DNA from: Paucibacter sp. B2R-40
GTDB taxonomy: Bacteria; Pseudomonadota; Gammaproteobacteria; Burkholderiales; Burkholderiaceae_C
Assembly (NCBI RefSeq): GCF_025717555.1
Contig: NZ_JAJIRP010000007.1
Location: forward strand, 308,917-372,916
Reading direction: 5' to 3'
DNA length: 64,000 nt
Position numbers and translations under genes: made by a program. The notes under the pieces are model-generated. The model was given only the letters and a program-made list of their open reading frames with translations. It did no database searches and had not been told where the DNA came from. Below, one piece after another: positions 17,910-26,639 of the stretch (positions within the stretch are counted from its first letter, which is position 1; each line of letters begins with the position of its first letter).

Positions 17910-18557
17910 TTAGGCGGCGCGCTTGGGCAGCGAGGTGTAGCGCAGATAGGGTCGCACCACATCAAACCCTTGCGGGAACTTCTGCTTCAGCACCTCGGGA
18001 TCCTGGATGGAGGGCAGGATCACGACATCGTCGCCGTCCTTCCAATTGGCCGGCGTGGCCACCGAGTTGCTGTCGGTCAGCTGCAGCGAATCGATCACAC
18101 GCAGGATCTCATCGAAGTTGCGGCCGGTACTGGCAGGGTAGGTGATGATCAACCGAATTTTTTTGGCCGGGTCGATGATGAACAACGAGCGCACCGTCGC
18201 CGTGGTGGAAGCGTTCGGGTGGATCAAGTCATACAGCTCGGAGACCTTGCGGTCGGCGTCGGCAATGATGGGGAAGCGCACTTCTGTGCCCTGGGTTTGA
18301 TTGATGTCGTCAATCCAGCGCAGATGCGACTCGACCGGGTCGATCGATAGCGCAATAGCCTTGACATTGCGCTGCGCAAAATCCTCGCTCAGCCTGGCGG
18401 TCTTTCCCAGTTCGGTGGTGCACACGGGCGTGAAGTCGGCCGGGTGCGAGAACAGCACCCCCCAGCTGTCGCCTAACCACTGATGGAAGCGGATAGGGCC
18501 GTCGGACGAGGCTTGTTCAAAGTCGGGGGCGAGATCGCCCAGGCGCAGGCTTGGCAT
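17910..18557 (-). CDS. lsfA: 1-Cys peroxiredoxin, LsfA-like
   Basis: The 215-residue Prx6-type peroxiredoxin has the active-site motif HPADFTPVCTTELG, with the peroxidatic Cys46. Next comes the long C-terminal arm typical of 1-Cys enzymes (FPIIADADRKVSELYDLIHP, then RRSLFIIDP-like and NWKDGDDVVILPS segments). LsfA of pseudomonads is induced by sulfate limitation and lies near sulfonate-use genes. The adjacent CysB-type regulator and SsuF-like gene support that identity. The start at 18557 (MPSLRLGDLAPDF) matches the family; an earlier in-frame ATG at 18602 adds residues not expected. Confidence 0.88.
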   Translation of the reverse strand: MPSLRLGDLAPDFEQASSDGPIRFHQWLGDSWGVLFSHPADFTPVCTTELGKTARLSEDFAQRNVKAIALSIDPVESHLRWIDDINQTQGTEVRFPIIADADRKVSELYDLIHPNASTTATVRSLFIIDPAKKIRLIITYPASTGRNFDEILRVIDSLQLTDSNSVATPANWKDGDDVVILPSIQDPEVLKQKFPQGFDVVRPYLRYTSLPKRAA

Positions 18558-18614
18558 GGCTAAATTCCATGTTTGTGGAAATTCAAAAGAGATCAGCGGC
18601 AACGCTGGTGGAGG

Positions 18615-19217
18615 TCAAACTGCGAACGACCATTCTTGGAAGCTCGTGTGCTGAGGGCGCCGTTCGCGCGCGGCTTTTGCCCGGGCCGAATCGACCCAGC
18701 GCTTGGCCAGCGGAAAAGGCCCGAAGCCGGATTCGGTATTGATATGTCCGACGGCGCCCAAGTTGGTGAAACTCGCACCCCAGCGGCTGGCCCAGCGCAA
18801 GGCGCTCGCTGCACTCATCCAGGGATCGTTTTGGCTTGCGATCAAGGTGCTGGGAATGTGCAGCCTGTGGTGGGGCAGCAGCTCGGCCAGGCCGAACTTG
18901 TCGGGCTCGGCCGGCGCCACAAACAGCGCCTGTCGAATCGGCGAGTCGGGATGTTCGGCCAAGTGGTGCGCGAGTGCCAGGCAGCCAAAACTATGCGCCA
19001 CGGCGATCCATTCGCCGTCGGGCGAAGATCCAACTGCAGCGTCCAATGTGCTGCTGATGCGCGCCGACCAACGCGCCAAGTCAGGTTGGCTGAAGTCACG
19101 CTGCACCACGCGCTTGGCGTCGCGGAACTGGTGCTGCAGCCAACTCTGCCAATGGGCAGCGCCGCTGTCGTGCAGGCCGGGTACGATCAATAGTCGGGGT
19201 GATGAGTAGATGGCCAT
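18615..19217 (-). CDS. RBBP9/YdeN-family alpha/beta hydrolase
   Basis: The 200-residue hydrolase begins with RLLIVPGLHDSGAAHWQSWLQ, the RBBP9/YdeN hallmark. The likely catalytic triad is Ser in AHSFGCLAL, Asp in SQNDPWMS and His in GHINTESGFG. These small serine hydrolases often accompany sulfur-starvation genes in Burkholderiales. That context fits here, between LsfA-like and SsuF-like genes, but the substrate is unknown. The start is an ATG 32 bp past the TOBE gene stop. Confidence 0.85.
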   Translation of the reverse strand: MAIYSSPRLLIVPGLHDSGAAHWQSWLQHQFRDAKRVVQRDFSQPDLARWSARISSTLDAAVGSSPDGEWIAVAHSFGCLALAHHLAEHPDSPIRQALFVAPAEPDKFGLAELLPHHRLHIPSTLIASQNDPWMSAASALRWASRWGASFTNLGAVGHINTESGFGPFPLAKRWVDSARAKAARERRPQHTSFQEWSFAV

Positions 19218-19249
19218 GGAATTTCCTCGGCGATGGGCTGGGGGCCGAC

Positions 19250-19468
19250 TTAAAGCGTAGCTATAGCCACTTCGGTGGCCTTGACCAGTGCCACCACATC
19301 GCGGCCGACGGCAAGGCCCAGTTCCTTGACCGAGCGCGTCGTGATGACGGAGCTCACCAAAGTGCCGTTGGGCGTGATGACGTCGATCTCGGACACCACC
19401 GGTCCCTCGATGATTTCCTTGATCGTGCCGCGAAACTGGTTGCGGACGTTGATGGCGCTGATGCTCAT
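19250..19468 (-). CDS. small TOBE/Mop-type molybdopterin-binding protein (SsuF-like)
   Basis: The 72-residue protein is a single TOBE (Mop) domain: MSISAINVRNQFRGTIKEI, then GPVVSEIDVITPNGTLVSSVIT and the end VGRDVVALVKATEVAIATL. Such single-domain proteins bind molybdate or molybdopterin-like oxyanions. SsuF of the pseudomonad sulfonate operon is a protein of this size and fold. The start at 19468 is preferred because the in-frame extension upstream does not match the domain. It is probably first in the operon with the hydrolase and lsfA. Confidence 0.85.
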   Translation of the reverse strand: MSISAINVRNQFRGTIKEIIEGPVVSEIDVITPNGTLVSSVITTRSVKELGLAVGRDVVALVKATEVAIATL

Positions 19469-20200
19469 GGCAATTACCCCTGTGTCGACCTTGAAGATCG
19501 AATTCAAATGCTGTGCTGTGAAGCTTAGTCGGCTGAAGGGGCTGGCCAAAGGAATGGAAGCGCAGGATCTAATGCGCCGATCAAATATCGCGGTGCGATA
19601 TCGCGCTGCGGATGGGCTGCGCCCCAGGTGGTGGCGATGTGAGTTGCGCGCTTAGCTGCAACCATCAGGCCGGCAATATCCGACTCAACACCGAGTAGGT
19701 AAAAAACCCGAGGGACTTAGTTGAGTACGTGGCGGTACACGAGATGGTGCGTCTGCTGGAGCCGACGCACTGCAACCGGTTCGTGGCGTTGTCTGATCTG
19801 CCTGTGCCTCAGTGGCGGGGAGCGCGCAAGGAACTGAATGTGTTGCCGCTTGGCGCTCAATCCTGGCGGTTACCAAAATTCCTTGGGGCCGACAACGAGG
19901 CAAATTGGCTCTAATTCGTTTCCGTCTAATTTTACATAATACACATTGTCGATAATCCCGGTACTTGTGGCGGTGTTGCGTTATCAGGGCTCAGGGATCT
20001 GTTCTCTAGACTCTAGGTACTTCAACCCTTTTGTTTTCATGCGAAAACCCCAGTTCTGGTCGACGACCAAATGCTACCCAGGTATTGAGCCTCGGCCTGG
20101 TCAATCCAGCACTGAGCCGTTTTCGTGACTTCGACCCCAAAAAGGAAGCTGCCAGTAGCCAGGAGCGACGCACTTACCTGTCTGCTCTGAAGCCCGCAGT
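19469..20200. other. intergenic region with decayed gene
   Basis: This 732-bp stretch has no intact gene. It holds the YgjP-type pseudogene at 19651-19914 and, after it, a distinctly AT-richer segment (about 19915-20040, including TTTTACATAATACACATTG). The rest, up to the AraC-type gene end, shows nothing recognisable. Its base composition and debris suggest a former insertion or island edge. Confidence 0.6.
19651..19914 (+). pseudogene. remnant of YgjP/DUF45 SprT-like zinc metallopeptidase
   Basis: One frame reads LSCNHQAGNIRLNTE, then an in-frame TAG (19696-19698), then VKNPRDLVEYVAVHEMVRLL and PTHCNRFVALSDLPVPQWRG, then RKELNVLPLGAQSW. This is the C-terminal half of the YgjP metallopeptidase domain, which normally reads GNIRLNTELxKxPxxxLEYVVVHEMxHLLE. 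The catalytic HExxH is HEMVR here, so the second zinc histidine is lost. With the stop codon and missing N-terminal half, this is a dead gene. YgjP proteins often accompany type I restriction genes; none remain here. Confidence 0.85.
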
Positions 20201-21202
20201 TCAGACCCGTTGTCCGGTCCGCCAAGCCCCTGGCGTGATGCCCGTCCAGCGTCGGAAAGCACGCGTGAACGAAGTTTGCTCGGCATAGCCCAGCCGGCTG
20301 GCCACCTCGACCAAAGGCAAACCCGGCGTGGCCAGCAGTCGGGCGGCCTCCTCACGACGGAACTCTTCAACCACATCGCTGAAGCTGCGGCCGATGTCTG
20401 CCAGCCGGCGCTGCAACGTGCGTTCTGACACGCCCAACAATTCGGCCATGCGTGCGGCGTCGGCGCGGCCCTGCGCCAGCGCGTCGCGCAGGCGTACTCG
20501 AAGGGCGCGTTCCAGCGTCGAATCGCCCGCTTGAGCCAGCTGCAACTGCGCCGCCATGCCCTTGAGCGTGGCGTGCAGAAAGGCGTCGGCACTGTGGGTT
20601 GGCAGCTGCCATGTCGCAGCGTCGATCAGCATCTCGGCGCACGGGTGCCCATACGCAGGCGCCAGGCCGTACAGGCGAGACCGCACTTCATCATTGGTCG
20701 GCCGCGCCAGCGGCAGCCCCAGCAACTGTGGCTTGAAGCCGCCGCCGCTGACATAGCGCAGTCGGCTGAACAATGCAGCGATGGTGAATTCCAGCGCCTG
20801 CTCAGGCAACGGTGTCAGCGCCCGCACGCGCAAGGCGTGGGCTCCGTCGCCCAGGAGGTCGATTTCCAGCGCCGTGTCGACGGAAACCATCGCGAAGTGC
20901 AACATCGCTGACTCGCAGCAGCCGGCCACGGTGTCGGCGCTGCCCACCAGGTAGTCCAGCGCGCCAAAGGCACCGAAGGGGATGGCGTGGGCCAGCGCGC
21001 TGGGCAGGCCAGGCTGGCCGTACAGGCGTTCGGCTTCGTCCCACATATCGAGGTAGGCCTGCACCGGCACCAGCGCGTCCGGCGCTTGCGGCAACGGCCC
21101 CAGGCGTGCATGCAGGCACGCGACGTCCAGGCCCAGTGTGGCCAGGCCCTGCAACTGCAGCCGCAGAGTCAGCGCGGGCAATCGGGCCGGCACTTCAGGC
21201 AT
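20201..21202 (-). CDS. AraC-family transcriptional regulator
   Basis: The 333-residue regulator has an N-terminal arabinose-binding-like domain (AraC_bd type; DYLVGSADTVAGCCESAMLH, LLGLPLARP). The C-terminal double helix-turn-helix is ALAQGRADAARMAELLGVS, RTLQRRLADIGRSFSDVVEE and LVEVASRLGYAEQTSFTRAF, ending RRWTGITPGAWR. Members of this group (OruR/ArgR-like AraC_binding_2) are activators of neighbouring catabolic genes. It is divergent from the Acg-like oxidoreductase gene with about 97 bp between starts, so it probably controls that gene. Confidence 0.88.
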   Translation of the reverse strand: MPEVPARLPALTLRLQLQGLATLGLDVACLHARLGPLPQAPDALVPVQAYLDMWDEAERLYGQPGLPSALAHAIPFGAFGALDYLVGSADTVAGCCESAMLHFAMVSVDTALEIDLLGDGAHALRVRALTPLPEQALEFTIAALFSRLRYVSGGGFKPQLLGLPLARPTNDEVRSRLYGLAPAYGHPCAEMLIDAATWQLPTHSADAFLHATLKGMAAQLQLAQAGDSTLERALRVRLRDALAQGRADAARMAELLGVSERTLQRRLADIGRSFSDVVEEFRREEAARLLATPGLPLVEVASRLGYAEQTSFTRAFRRWTGITPGAWRTGQRV

Positions 21203-21299
21203 GGCGCCAGATGTTCAGAGACTGGCGCGCCGTGACAAGCCAGCGGAATGACCGATTCATACAGTGGCTCCATCGACAACGGACCTGGAGTTTAGTGCC

Positions 21300-22436
21300 A
21301 TGAAACGACGTTCATTCATGCGGGTGCTGGCCGCTGGCGGCGCGGTGATTGCGCTGCCGGGCTGCGACCAGATGCCGCCCTCGGCCACTGCGCCGTGGAC
21401 GGCACCCGGCGCCTCGCAGACCGATCTGCGGCTGCGCGCGCTGTCCTGGGCACTGCTGGCACCTAACCCGCACAACCTGCAGAGCTGGGTGGCCGATATC
21501 CGCGAGCCCGGCCTGATCCGCCTGTCGGTGGACCTGCAGCGTCTGCTGCCGGCCAGCGACCCGCCCAATCGCCAGGTGTTGATCGGATGCGGCGCTTTCC
21601 TGGAACTGCTATGCCAGGCTGCTGCCCAGCAAGGCCAGCGCGCCGAGGTGACGCTGCTGCCCGAAGGCGAATACGTCGCCGACGGCGTGGACGCGAGGCC
21701 CTTCGCCACCGTCCGGCTGACGGCCGATGCCAGCGTTCCGCCCGACCCGCTGTTCGCCGCCGTGCCATTGCGCCGCACCAACCGCGCACCTTTCACCGCG
21801 CAGGTGCCCGACGCCCAGGCCCTGGCGCAGCTCGCCGAAGCGGCTGGGCGGCCGGGCATCACGTTGCACAGCAGTACCGACGCCGCCAAAGTGCAGCGCT
21901 TGCGCGAGCTGGCTATCGCCGGCTATCGCGTGGAGTTTGGCAATGCGGCCACCTGGGCCGAGAGCGCCAAGCTGATGCGAGTTGGTGCTGCGGCGGTCGC
22001 GGCCGAGCCTTCGGGTGTTGCCGTCACGGGCACCATGGCCTGGTTCGGACGGCAGCTGGGCATGCTCGGTCCCGAGGCGCTGCGCAAGACCGATGGCGTG
22101 GCTGCCAGGACAGCCATCAACAGCTCGGCCGAAGCCGCCGCGCACACCCATGCCTGGGCCTGGCTGAGCAGCGCCGACAACAGCCGACGCACGCAGATCG
22201 AGGCCGGCCGAGCTTACTTGCGCACCGATCTCGCCGCGGCGCAACTGGGGCTGGCTATCCACCCGAACTCGCAGGTGCTGCAGGAGTTCGAGGCGATGTC
22301 GGCGCTGTACGACCGCTTCCACGCGGTAGTGGGCGTGGCCCAGCCGGCGCGCGTGCAGATGTTCGTGCGCCTGGGCTACGCCGCGCGCCCTGAGCCGGCG
22401 CCGCGACGCCCGCTGAGCCGGCTCGTGCACACCTGA
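21300..22436 (+). CDS. Acg-like nitroreductase-family FMN protein, Tat/lipoprotein signal
   Basis: The 378-residue product starts at 21300 behind GGAG at 21287. An earlier GTG (21264) is less likely. The N-terminus KRRSFMRVLAAGGAVIALPGC combines a twin-arginine signal with a lipobox-like LPGC. The body matches the Acg subgroup of nitroreductases: LLAPNPHNLQSW at the flavin site, PLRRTNRAPF, then AEAAAHTHAWAWLSS and LGLAIHPNSQ. Acg proteins bind FMN and may sequester it or reduce an unknown substrate. The AraC-type gene upstream is divergent, and a lipoprotein gene follows. Confidence 0.82.
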   Translation: MKRRSFMRVLAAGGAVIALPGCDQMPPSATAPWTAPGASQTDLRLRALSWALLAPNPHNLQSWVADIREPGLIRLSVDLQRLLPASDPPNRQVLIGCGAFLELLCQAAAQQGQRAEVTLLPEGEYVADGVDARPFATVRLTADASVPPDPLFAAVPLRRTNRAPFTAQVPDAQALAQLAEAAGRPGITLHSSTDAAKVQRLRELAIAGYRVEFGNAATWAESAKLMRVGAAAVAAEPSGVAVTGTMAWFGRQLGMLGPEALRKTDGVAARTAINSSAEAAAHTHAWAWLSSADNSRRTQIEAGRAYLRTDLAAAQLGLAIHPNSQVLQEFEAMSALYDRFHAVVGVAQPARVQMFVRLGYAARPEPAPRRPLSRLVHT

Positions 22437-22517
22437 ATCTGCCGCGTCTTGCGCCCTGCTCTCCTTTGCGCTTCTCTTTTCTTCCCCGTTCACCACCACC
22501 TCAATCTGGAATCCTTC

Positions 22518-23147
22518 ATGAAATCCTTCCAAACCATCATCGCCATCGCCGCCATCGCCGCCATCGCCCTACTGTCGGCCTGCAGCACCGTCATGACCAG
22601 CGCCAAGAGCGGCTATCTCAGCGACTACGGCGCCCTGGTCGAGGCGCCCGACGCAGCATCTGCCAGCCGGGCCTCGGCACAGGCCATCGACCCAATACAG
22701 GTGTCGATTGCCGAAGTCGTCTGGCGGGTCGATTCGCGCACCGACATCGGCAAGGACGAGCGCGACGCACTGCTGGCGCAACTCAAACGCGAATTGCAGC
22801 AAGGCGTGCTAGCGCTGCCGGCTTCGCCGCAGGGCCGGCCGGTGCAGATCCGTGCCGCCATCACGCGGGTGGAGACCGTCTCACCTGCTCTCAACACAGT
22901 CAGCAGCCTGCTGTTGTTCGTCCCCTTGGATCGCGGCGGCGCGGCGCTTGAAATCGAGGCGCTTGATCTCCAGACCGGACGCCAATTGGCGGCGCTGCGG
23001 CTGGGCTATTTCGCACCGCTCAGCGAGCTCAAGGCGCGCTTCAGCAAGCTGGCACCGGCTGAGATTGCGGTGAGCAAGGCAGCGGGTGACTTCGTTTCCT
23101 TGCTGAACCCTGTACCGGACGCAGACAAGAAGACTGCTCAGCGCTGA
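22518..23147 (+). CDS. DUF3313-type lipoprotein
   Basis: The 209-residue product has a lipoprotein signal peptide (IAAIAAIALLSACSTVMTSA) with lipobox LSAC. The mature part begins SGYLSDY, the usual start of DUF3313 lipoproteins. It continues IRAAITRVETVSPALNTVSS and a segment like ALEIEALDLQTGRQLAALR. The function is unknown; the family is found in the cell envelope of many proteobacteria. The frame opens earlier, at 22449, but the signal peptide fixes the start at 22518. It lies 81 bp past the Acg-like gene. Confidence 0.82.
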   Translation: MKSFQTIIAIAAIAAIALLSACSTVMTSAKSGYLSDYGALVEAPDAASASRASAQAIDPIQVSIAEVVWRVDSRTDIGKDERDALLAQLKRELQQGVLALPASPQGRPVQIRAAITRVETVSPALNTVSSLLLFVPLDRGGAALEIEALDLQTGRQLAALRLGYFAPLSELKARFSKLAPAEIAVSKAAGDFVSLLNPVPDADKKTAQR

Positions 23148-23511
23148 AGTCCCTGTCGGGGCGCTTCCTCGGGTCGAGTTCAGCGGTCGCGCGCGGCTGT
23201 GAAGTGCACCTGCCGGCGAGGAGCGGAGCATCTCGACAGGCTGCCCTATTGCCGGTCGACTGAAAGATCCGTTGTCCATGCGGGGCGGGCTGGCGACCAC
23301 GAGCCGGGACTTGCACTGAACGGACGGCCCTGATCGCGCCGTTCGTCAAAGCCGCAGATGAGCCGCTGCGATGAGGCCGTCCAGTCGTGCAAGTTGCGGC
23401 TTAATCTTGGTGCGAATCTGGCCTTCGGCTGAGCGCGATTGGGCGATGCCGAGGTCCTTCTCTAAAATCCCCTATTTTCAGCAGCAAAAGCGCAGGCGTC
23501 GGCTTCACTGA
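23148..23511. other. intergenic region, no gene seen
   Basis: These 364 bp between the DUF3313 lipoprotein and the DUF3348 operon hold no supported coding sequence on either strand. The distal end carries the putative promoter described separately. The rest shows no repeat or RNA signal I can support. Confidence 0.6.
23439..23468 (+). promoter_or_regulatory. putative sigma-70 promoter of the DUF3348 operon
   Basis: TTGGGC (23439-23444) and TAAAAT (23463-23468) are separated by 18 bases and lie about 45 bp upstream of the DUF3348 start. The -10 matches the consensus at five of six positions; the -35 is weak. Confidence 0.3.
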
Positions 23512-24291
23512 ATGCAACCTATTTCCAAGCCCGTACCGCCTTTTTCGCCAGTCCCGTCATTCCCGCCCGAGTCCCTGTCTCGGTTGCTGCGGCAATGGTG
23601 CGTCGCGCCAGGCTCCCCGCCACCGGCAGCTGAACGGCTGGGCTCTTGGTTCTGCTGGGCGGATGCCATCGAGATATCTCAAGTTTTGACTACATCCCCT
23701 GGTAGAGCTAATTCTGAGCGCCCCCAGGCCGACGACCTTCGTCGCCCGCCCTCCGAGGAGGGCGGACAAGGTCGGAGCGGCCCTTCCCTTTCTTGTGAGG
23801 CTGCTCGAATCGAGTCCATGTGTTGGGCGAACGCTGAACTGGCGCGCATCCAGGCCCAATTGGCTGCCAGCTTCAATCACACCGAGCTGGCCTGCGAGTC
23901 CGATTCGATGTCCGATGGCGCTGCGCTCAAGGAGCTGCTGGTTCCCTATTTGCAGCATTTCGCGCAGCAGCAGCGCTTGATCGAAAGTCGCACTGCCGCG
24001 TTCCGAACGCGTCTGCGAGCCTGCCTCACGCGCGACTGCGACGAACTGGCACGGCTGGCTCAGTTGGATGACTACATCGAGCGAGCGATGGCCCCGCCCC
24101 AATTGCGCGCCATGACTGGGCTTTCCGCCTTGCTGGAGACGCGAGCAAGCAAGCACTACGCCGCCGATCCGCGTCAATGGCGCGCCCGCCTCTGGTCAGA
24201 CCTGCAGCGCTTGCTGCGGGCCGAGCTGGACCAAAAACTTCAACCTGTGCTGGGCCTCATTGAGGCCTTGAACACCAACAGTCCCCCATGA
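23512..24291 (+). CDS. DUF3348 protein
   Basis: The 259-residue soluble protein has no signal peptide or membrane helix. I assign it to DUF3348 from the N-terminal LSRLLRQWCVAPGSPPPAAERLGSWFCWADAIEIS, the helical centre with LLVPYLQHFAQQQRLIESR, and the invariant operon setting. A Pro/Ser/Gly-rich insert sits at residues about 62-95. The function is unknown. It is the first gene of a four-gene set (DUF3348, DUF802, OmpA, DUF2894) recurrent in Burkholderiales. Its stop overlaps the DUF802 start by 4 bp, so a role with that membrane complex is likely. Confidence 0.78.
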   Translation: MQPISKPVPPFSPVPSFPPESLSRLLRQWCVAPGSPPPAAERLGSWFCWADAIEISQVLTTSPGRANSERPQADDLRRPPSEEGGQGRSGPSLSCEAARIESMCWANAELARIQAQLAASFNHTELACESDSMSDGAALKELLVPYLQHFAQQQRLIESRTAAFRTRLRACLTRDCDELARLAQLDDYIERAMAPPQLRAMTGLSALLETRASKHYAADPRQWRARLWSDLQRLLRAELDQKLQPVLGLIEALNTNSPP

Positions 24292-26639
24292 ACCGATCTC
24301 TCAACGCCCTCTACCCCATCGCCATGGCTGCCGGTCTGGCCGGCATTGCCGGCGCCGGCATGGCCGCCTCCAGGAATCACCCCGTCGCACTGGCCATGGC
24401 GGGGCTGATTGCTGTTTTTTATGCCATTGGCGCGTGGGAGCTGGCGACTTTTCGCCGGGACAGCCGTGCTTTGGCGGCGGCCACAGAGCGCGAACTGCCC
24501 GCAATGCCCGACGATATACCCGGCGATATACCCGGCGATATGCCCGACGATTGGATTGCCTCGGTGCCCCTCGCTTTGCGCGGCGCTGTGCAGATGCGTC
24601 TGGATGGCCAGCGCGTCGGCCTCCCCGGTTTGGCATTGGCGCCAGCGCTTGCAGGTTTGCTGGTGCTGCTGGGCATGCTCGGCACCTTCATTGGCTTGGT
24701 CATCACCTTGAGCAGTACGGCCAGCGCTCTTGGCGCCTCCGCTGACCTGGCCGCTTTGCGCAATGCGCTGGGGGCCCCGATCCAGGGCCTTGGTCTGGCC
24801 TTCAGTGCCAGTGTGGCTGGCGTCGCCGGTTCAGCCATGTTGGGTCTGATGGTGGCCCTCGCCCGCAGGGAACGTTCGGCCGCCGGCGCTCTGCTGGACG
24901 CCGCAATTTTGGGGCGGCTGCGCCATCTGACGGCTGCCCATCGGCGGGAGATCGAGCAGCAGGCTATTGCTTCGGCTGCGATCGAGCGCGACAAGGCAAA
25001 GCAGCTAGAAATGGTTGCCCAGCTCCAGCAATTCACCGAGCGCATTGCGGAACAACTGACCGCACAAAACAGCCTCTTCCACGGCGAAACCAGCAAAGCC
25101 TATGCCGCCTTGGCCAGCAGCGTCGACGCCACCCTGCGCAACAGTCTTGCAGACGCTGCGCGGGAGGCAGGTGCCGCCATTCAACCCGCCGCAACGGCGG
25201 CGATGGGGGCAATAGCCCGCGAGGCCGCAGCCCTGCATGAGCGCGTCGGCAACACGGTGACCGATCAGCTGAGCGCGCTGAGCAGCCGCTTCGAGGCGGG
25301 TGCCGAGCGCATCGCACTTCAGCATAGCGAAGCCGCCCAGGCGCAATCCGCTGCGCTGCACCAGCAGCGAGAGCTCGCGCTGCAGCTGCTGGAAGATGCC
25401 GGCGTGGCCTCGCAGCGCGCCATGGAACTCCAGGGGCAGCGCTGGGCTGCGGATTCGCAAGCGATGCTCACGGCGCTGGATACGATGGCCACCCGCCACC
25501 AGGCAGCGCAAGCTCAGGCAGATCAGGCACGCTGGGCCTCGCTGCAAGATCACCTAGGCGCGCTCGCCAAGCAACAGGCCTCAGCACGAGAGCTTGTTGC
25601 GCAAACCGCCCAGCAATTTGCCGCGCAGACACAGACCCTGCTGGACCGAGTCTCGGATGGGCATAGCCGTCATCTCAGCTTGCTGGCTGAGCGCGACGCT
25701 CAGCGCCGCGCCGAGGTATTGGCCGATGCGAATGCCATGAGCCAACACCGCGAGGGCGTCGAGCAGTTGCTGGCCACGCAGCGCGAGGAAGCCTTGCAAC
25801 TGCAGCGCGATAGCGCAAGCCGCGCTCAGCAGGCCTTGACCGAGATCACCCGCCTCTGTGCCGAGCAGACGCAGGCTGGTGTCACTGGCCTGGCCGATGC
25901 ATTCACGCGCTTGCAGGCAAGCCAGCAAGCGCATGACGCGCAGCAGCTTGCGGCATGGCGCAATGAGCTGGCCTCGATTGGAGCCACGCAGTTGCAGCAG
26001 CAGCAAGTGCTGGCCAATGACCTGTTGGCGAACACTCGCAGCTTGGTGACTCAGGCCGAGGCCACTTCTCAACGGACGCTGGCAGAGGCTGGCGCAGTGT
26101 TGCAAGCCGCTGGTGAAGCGCCACGCGCTGCCGTCGAGGTCGTCGTCGCGCTGCGCGAGCAGCTCGCCCAAAGCCAGGCGCAGGACCGCGCGGCTCTGCT
26201 TGAGCGGGCCGAGCTGATGGGGACGGTATCGACGCTGCTCGCCTCGCTGCAGCAAGCCGCTGGCGAGCAGCGCGTCGCGATTGATTCGCTCGTGGATAGA
26301 TCTGCAATTCAGATCGAGGCCTTGGGCCAGCGATTCACATCGCTTGCAGAGGCGTCCGGTCACGCCCTTGCCGATGCGGCCACCAATCTGGCAGCCAGCG
26401 CCGCCGACGTCGCCAGCGTAGGCGAAGGCTTCGGCGCGGCCATTGAGCAATTCCAGGGGGCTAATGCCCAACTCGTGCAGCATCTGGCTGCGCTGGAGCA
26501 ACGCCTGTCCGCATCGATCACGCGCAGCGACGACCAACTGGGTTACTACGTGGCCCAGGCGCGCGAAGTCATCGACCTGTGCCTGGGCTCGCAGAAGCAA
26601 ATCCTGGATGCGCTGCAAGGCGCCGCGTCAAATGGATGA
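24288..26639 (+). CDS. DUF802 protein: MotA/TolQ-like membrane core with long helical tail
   Basis: The 783-residue protein has N-terminal helices at about residues 8-50 and then a soluble loop with a short tandem repeat (DDIPGDIPGDMPDD, residues 75-88). A MotA/TolQ/ExbB-like core follows: LLVLLGMLGTFIGLVITL (LGTFIGL at 131-137) and GLGLAFSASVAGVAGSAMLG (169 on). From about residue 200 to the end it is nearly all Ala/Gln/Glu-rich coiled coil, about 580 residues. This plan, an ion-channel core with a very long cytoplasmic tail, resembles the stator-like ZorA of Zorya defence systems, although the family differs. The next gene encodes a MotB/OmpA-like partner. Confidence 0.8.
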   Translation: MNRSLNALYPIAMAAGLAGIAGAGMAASRNHPVALAMAGLIAVFYAIGAWELATFRRDSRALAAATERELPAMPDDIPGDIPGDMPDDWIASVPLALRGAVQMRLDGQRVGLPGLALAPALAGLLVLLGMLGTFIGLVITLSSTASALGASADLAALRNALGAPIQGLGLAFSASVAGVAGSAMLGLMVALARRERSAAGALLDAAILGRLRHLTAAHRREIEQQAIASAAIERDKAKQLEMVAQLQQFTERIAEQLTAQNSLFHGETSKAYAALASSVDATLRNSLADAAREAGAAIQPAATAAMGAIAREAAALHERVGNTVTDQLSALSSRFEAGAERIALQHSEAAQAQSAALHQQRELALQLLEDAGVASQRAMELQGQRWAADSQAMLTALDTMATRHQAAQAQADQARWASLQDHLGALAKQQASARELVAQTAQQFAAQTQTLLDRVSDGHSRHLSLLAERDAQRRAEVLADANAMSQHREGVEQLLATQREEALQLQRDSASRAQQALTEITRLCAEQTQAGVTGLADAFTRLQASQQAHDAQQLAAWRNELASIGATQLQQQQVLANDLLANTRSLVTQAEATSQRTLAEAGAVLQAAGEAPRAAVEVVVALREQLAQSQAQDRAALLERAELMGTVSTLLASLQQAAGEQRVAIDSLVDRSAIQIEALGQRFTSLAEASGHALADAATNLAASAADVASVGEGFGAAIEQFQGANAQLVQHLAALEQRLSASITRSDDQLGYYVAQAREVIDLCLGSQKQILDALQGAASNG

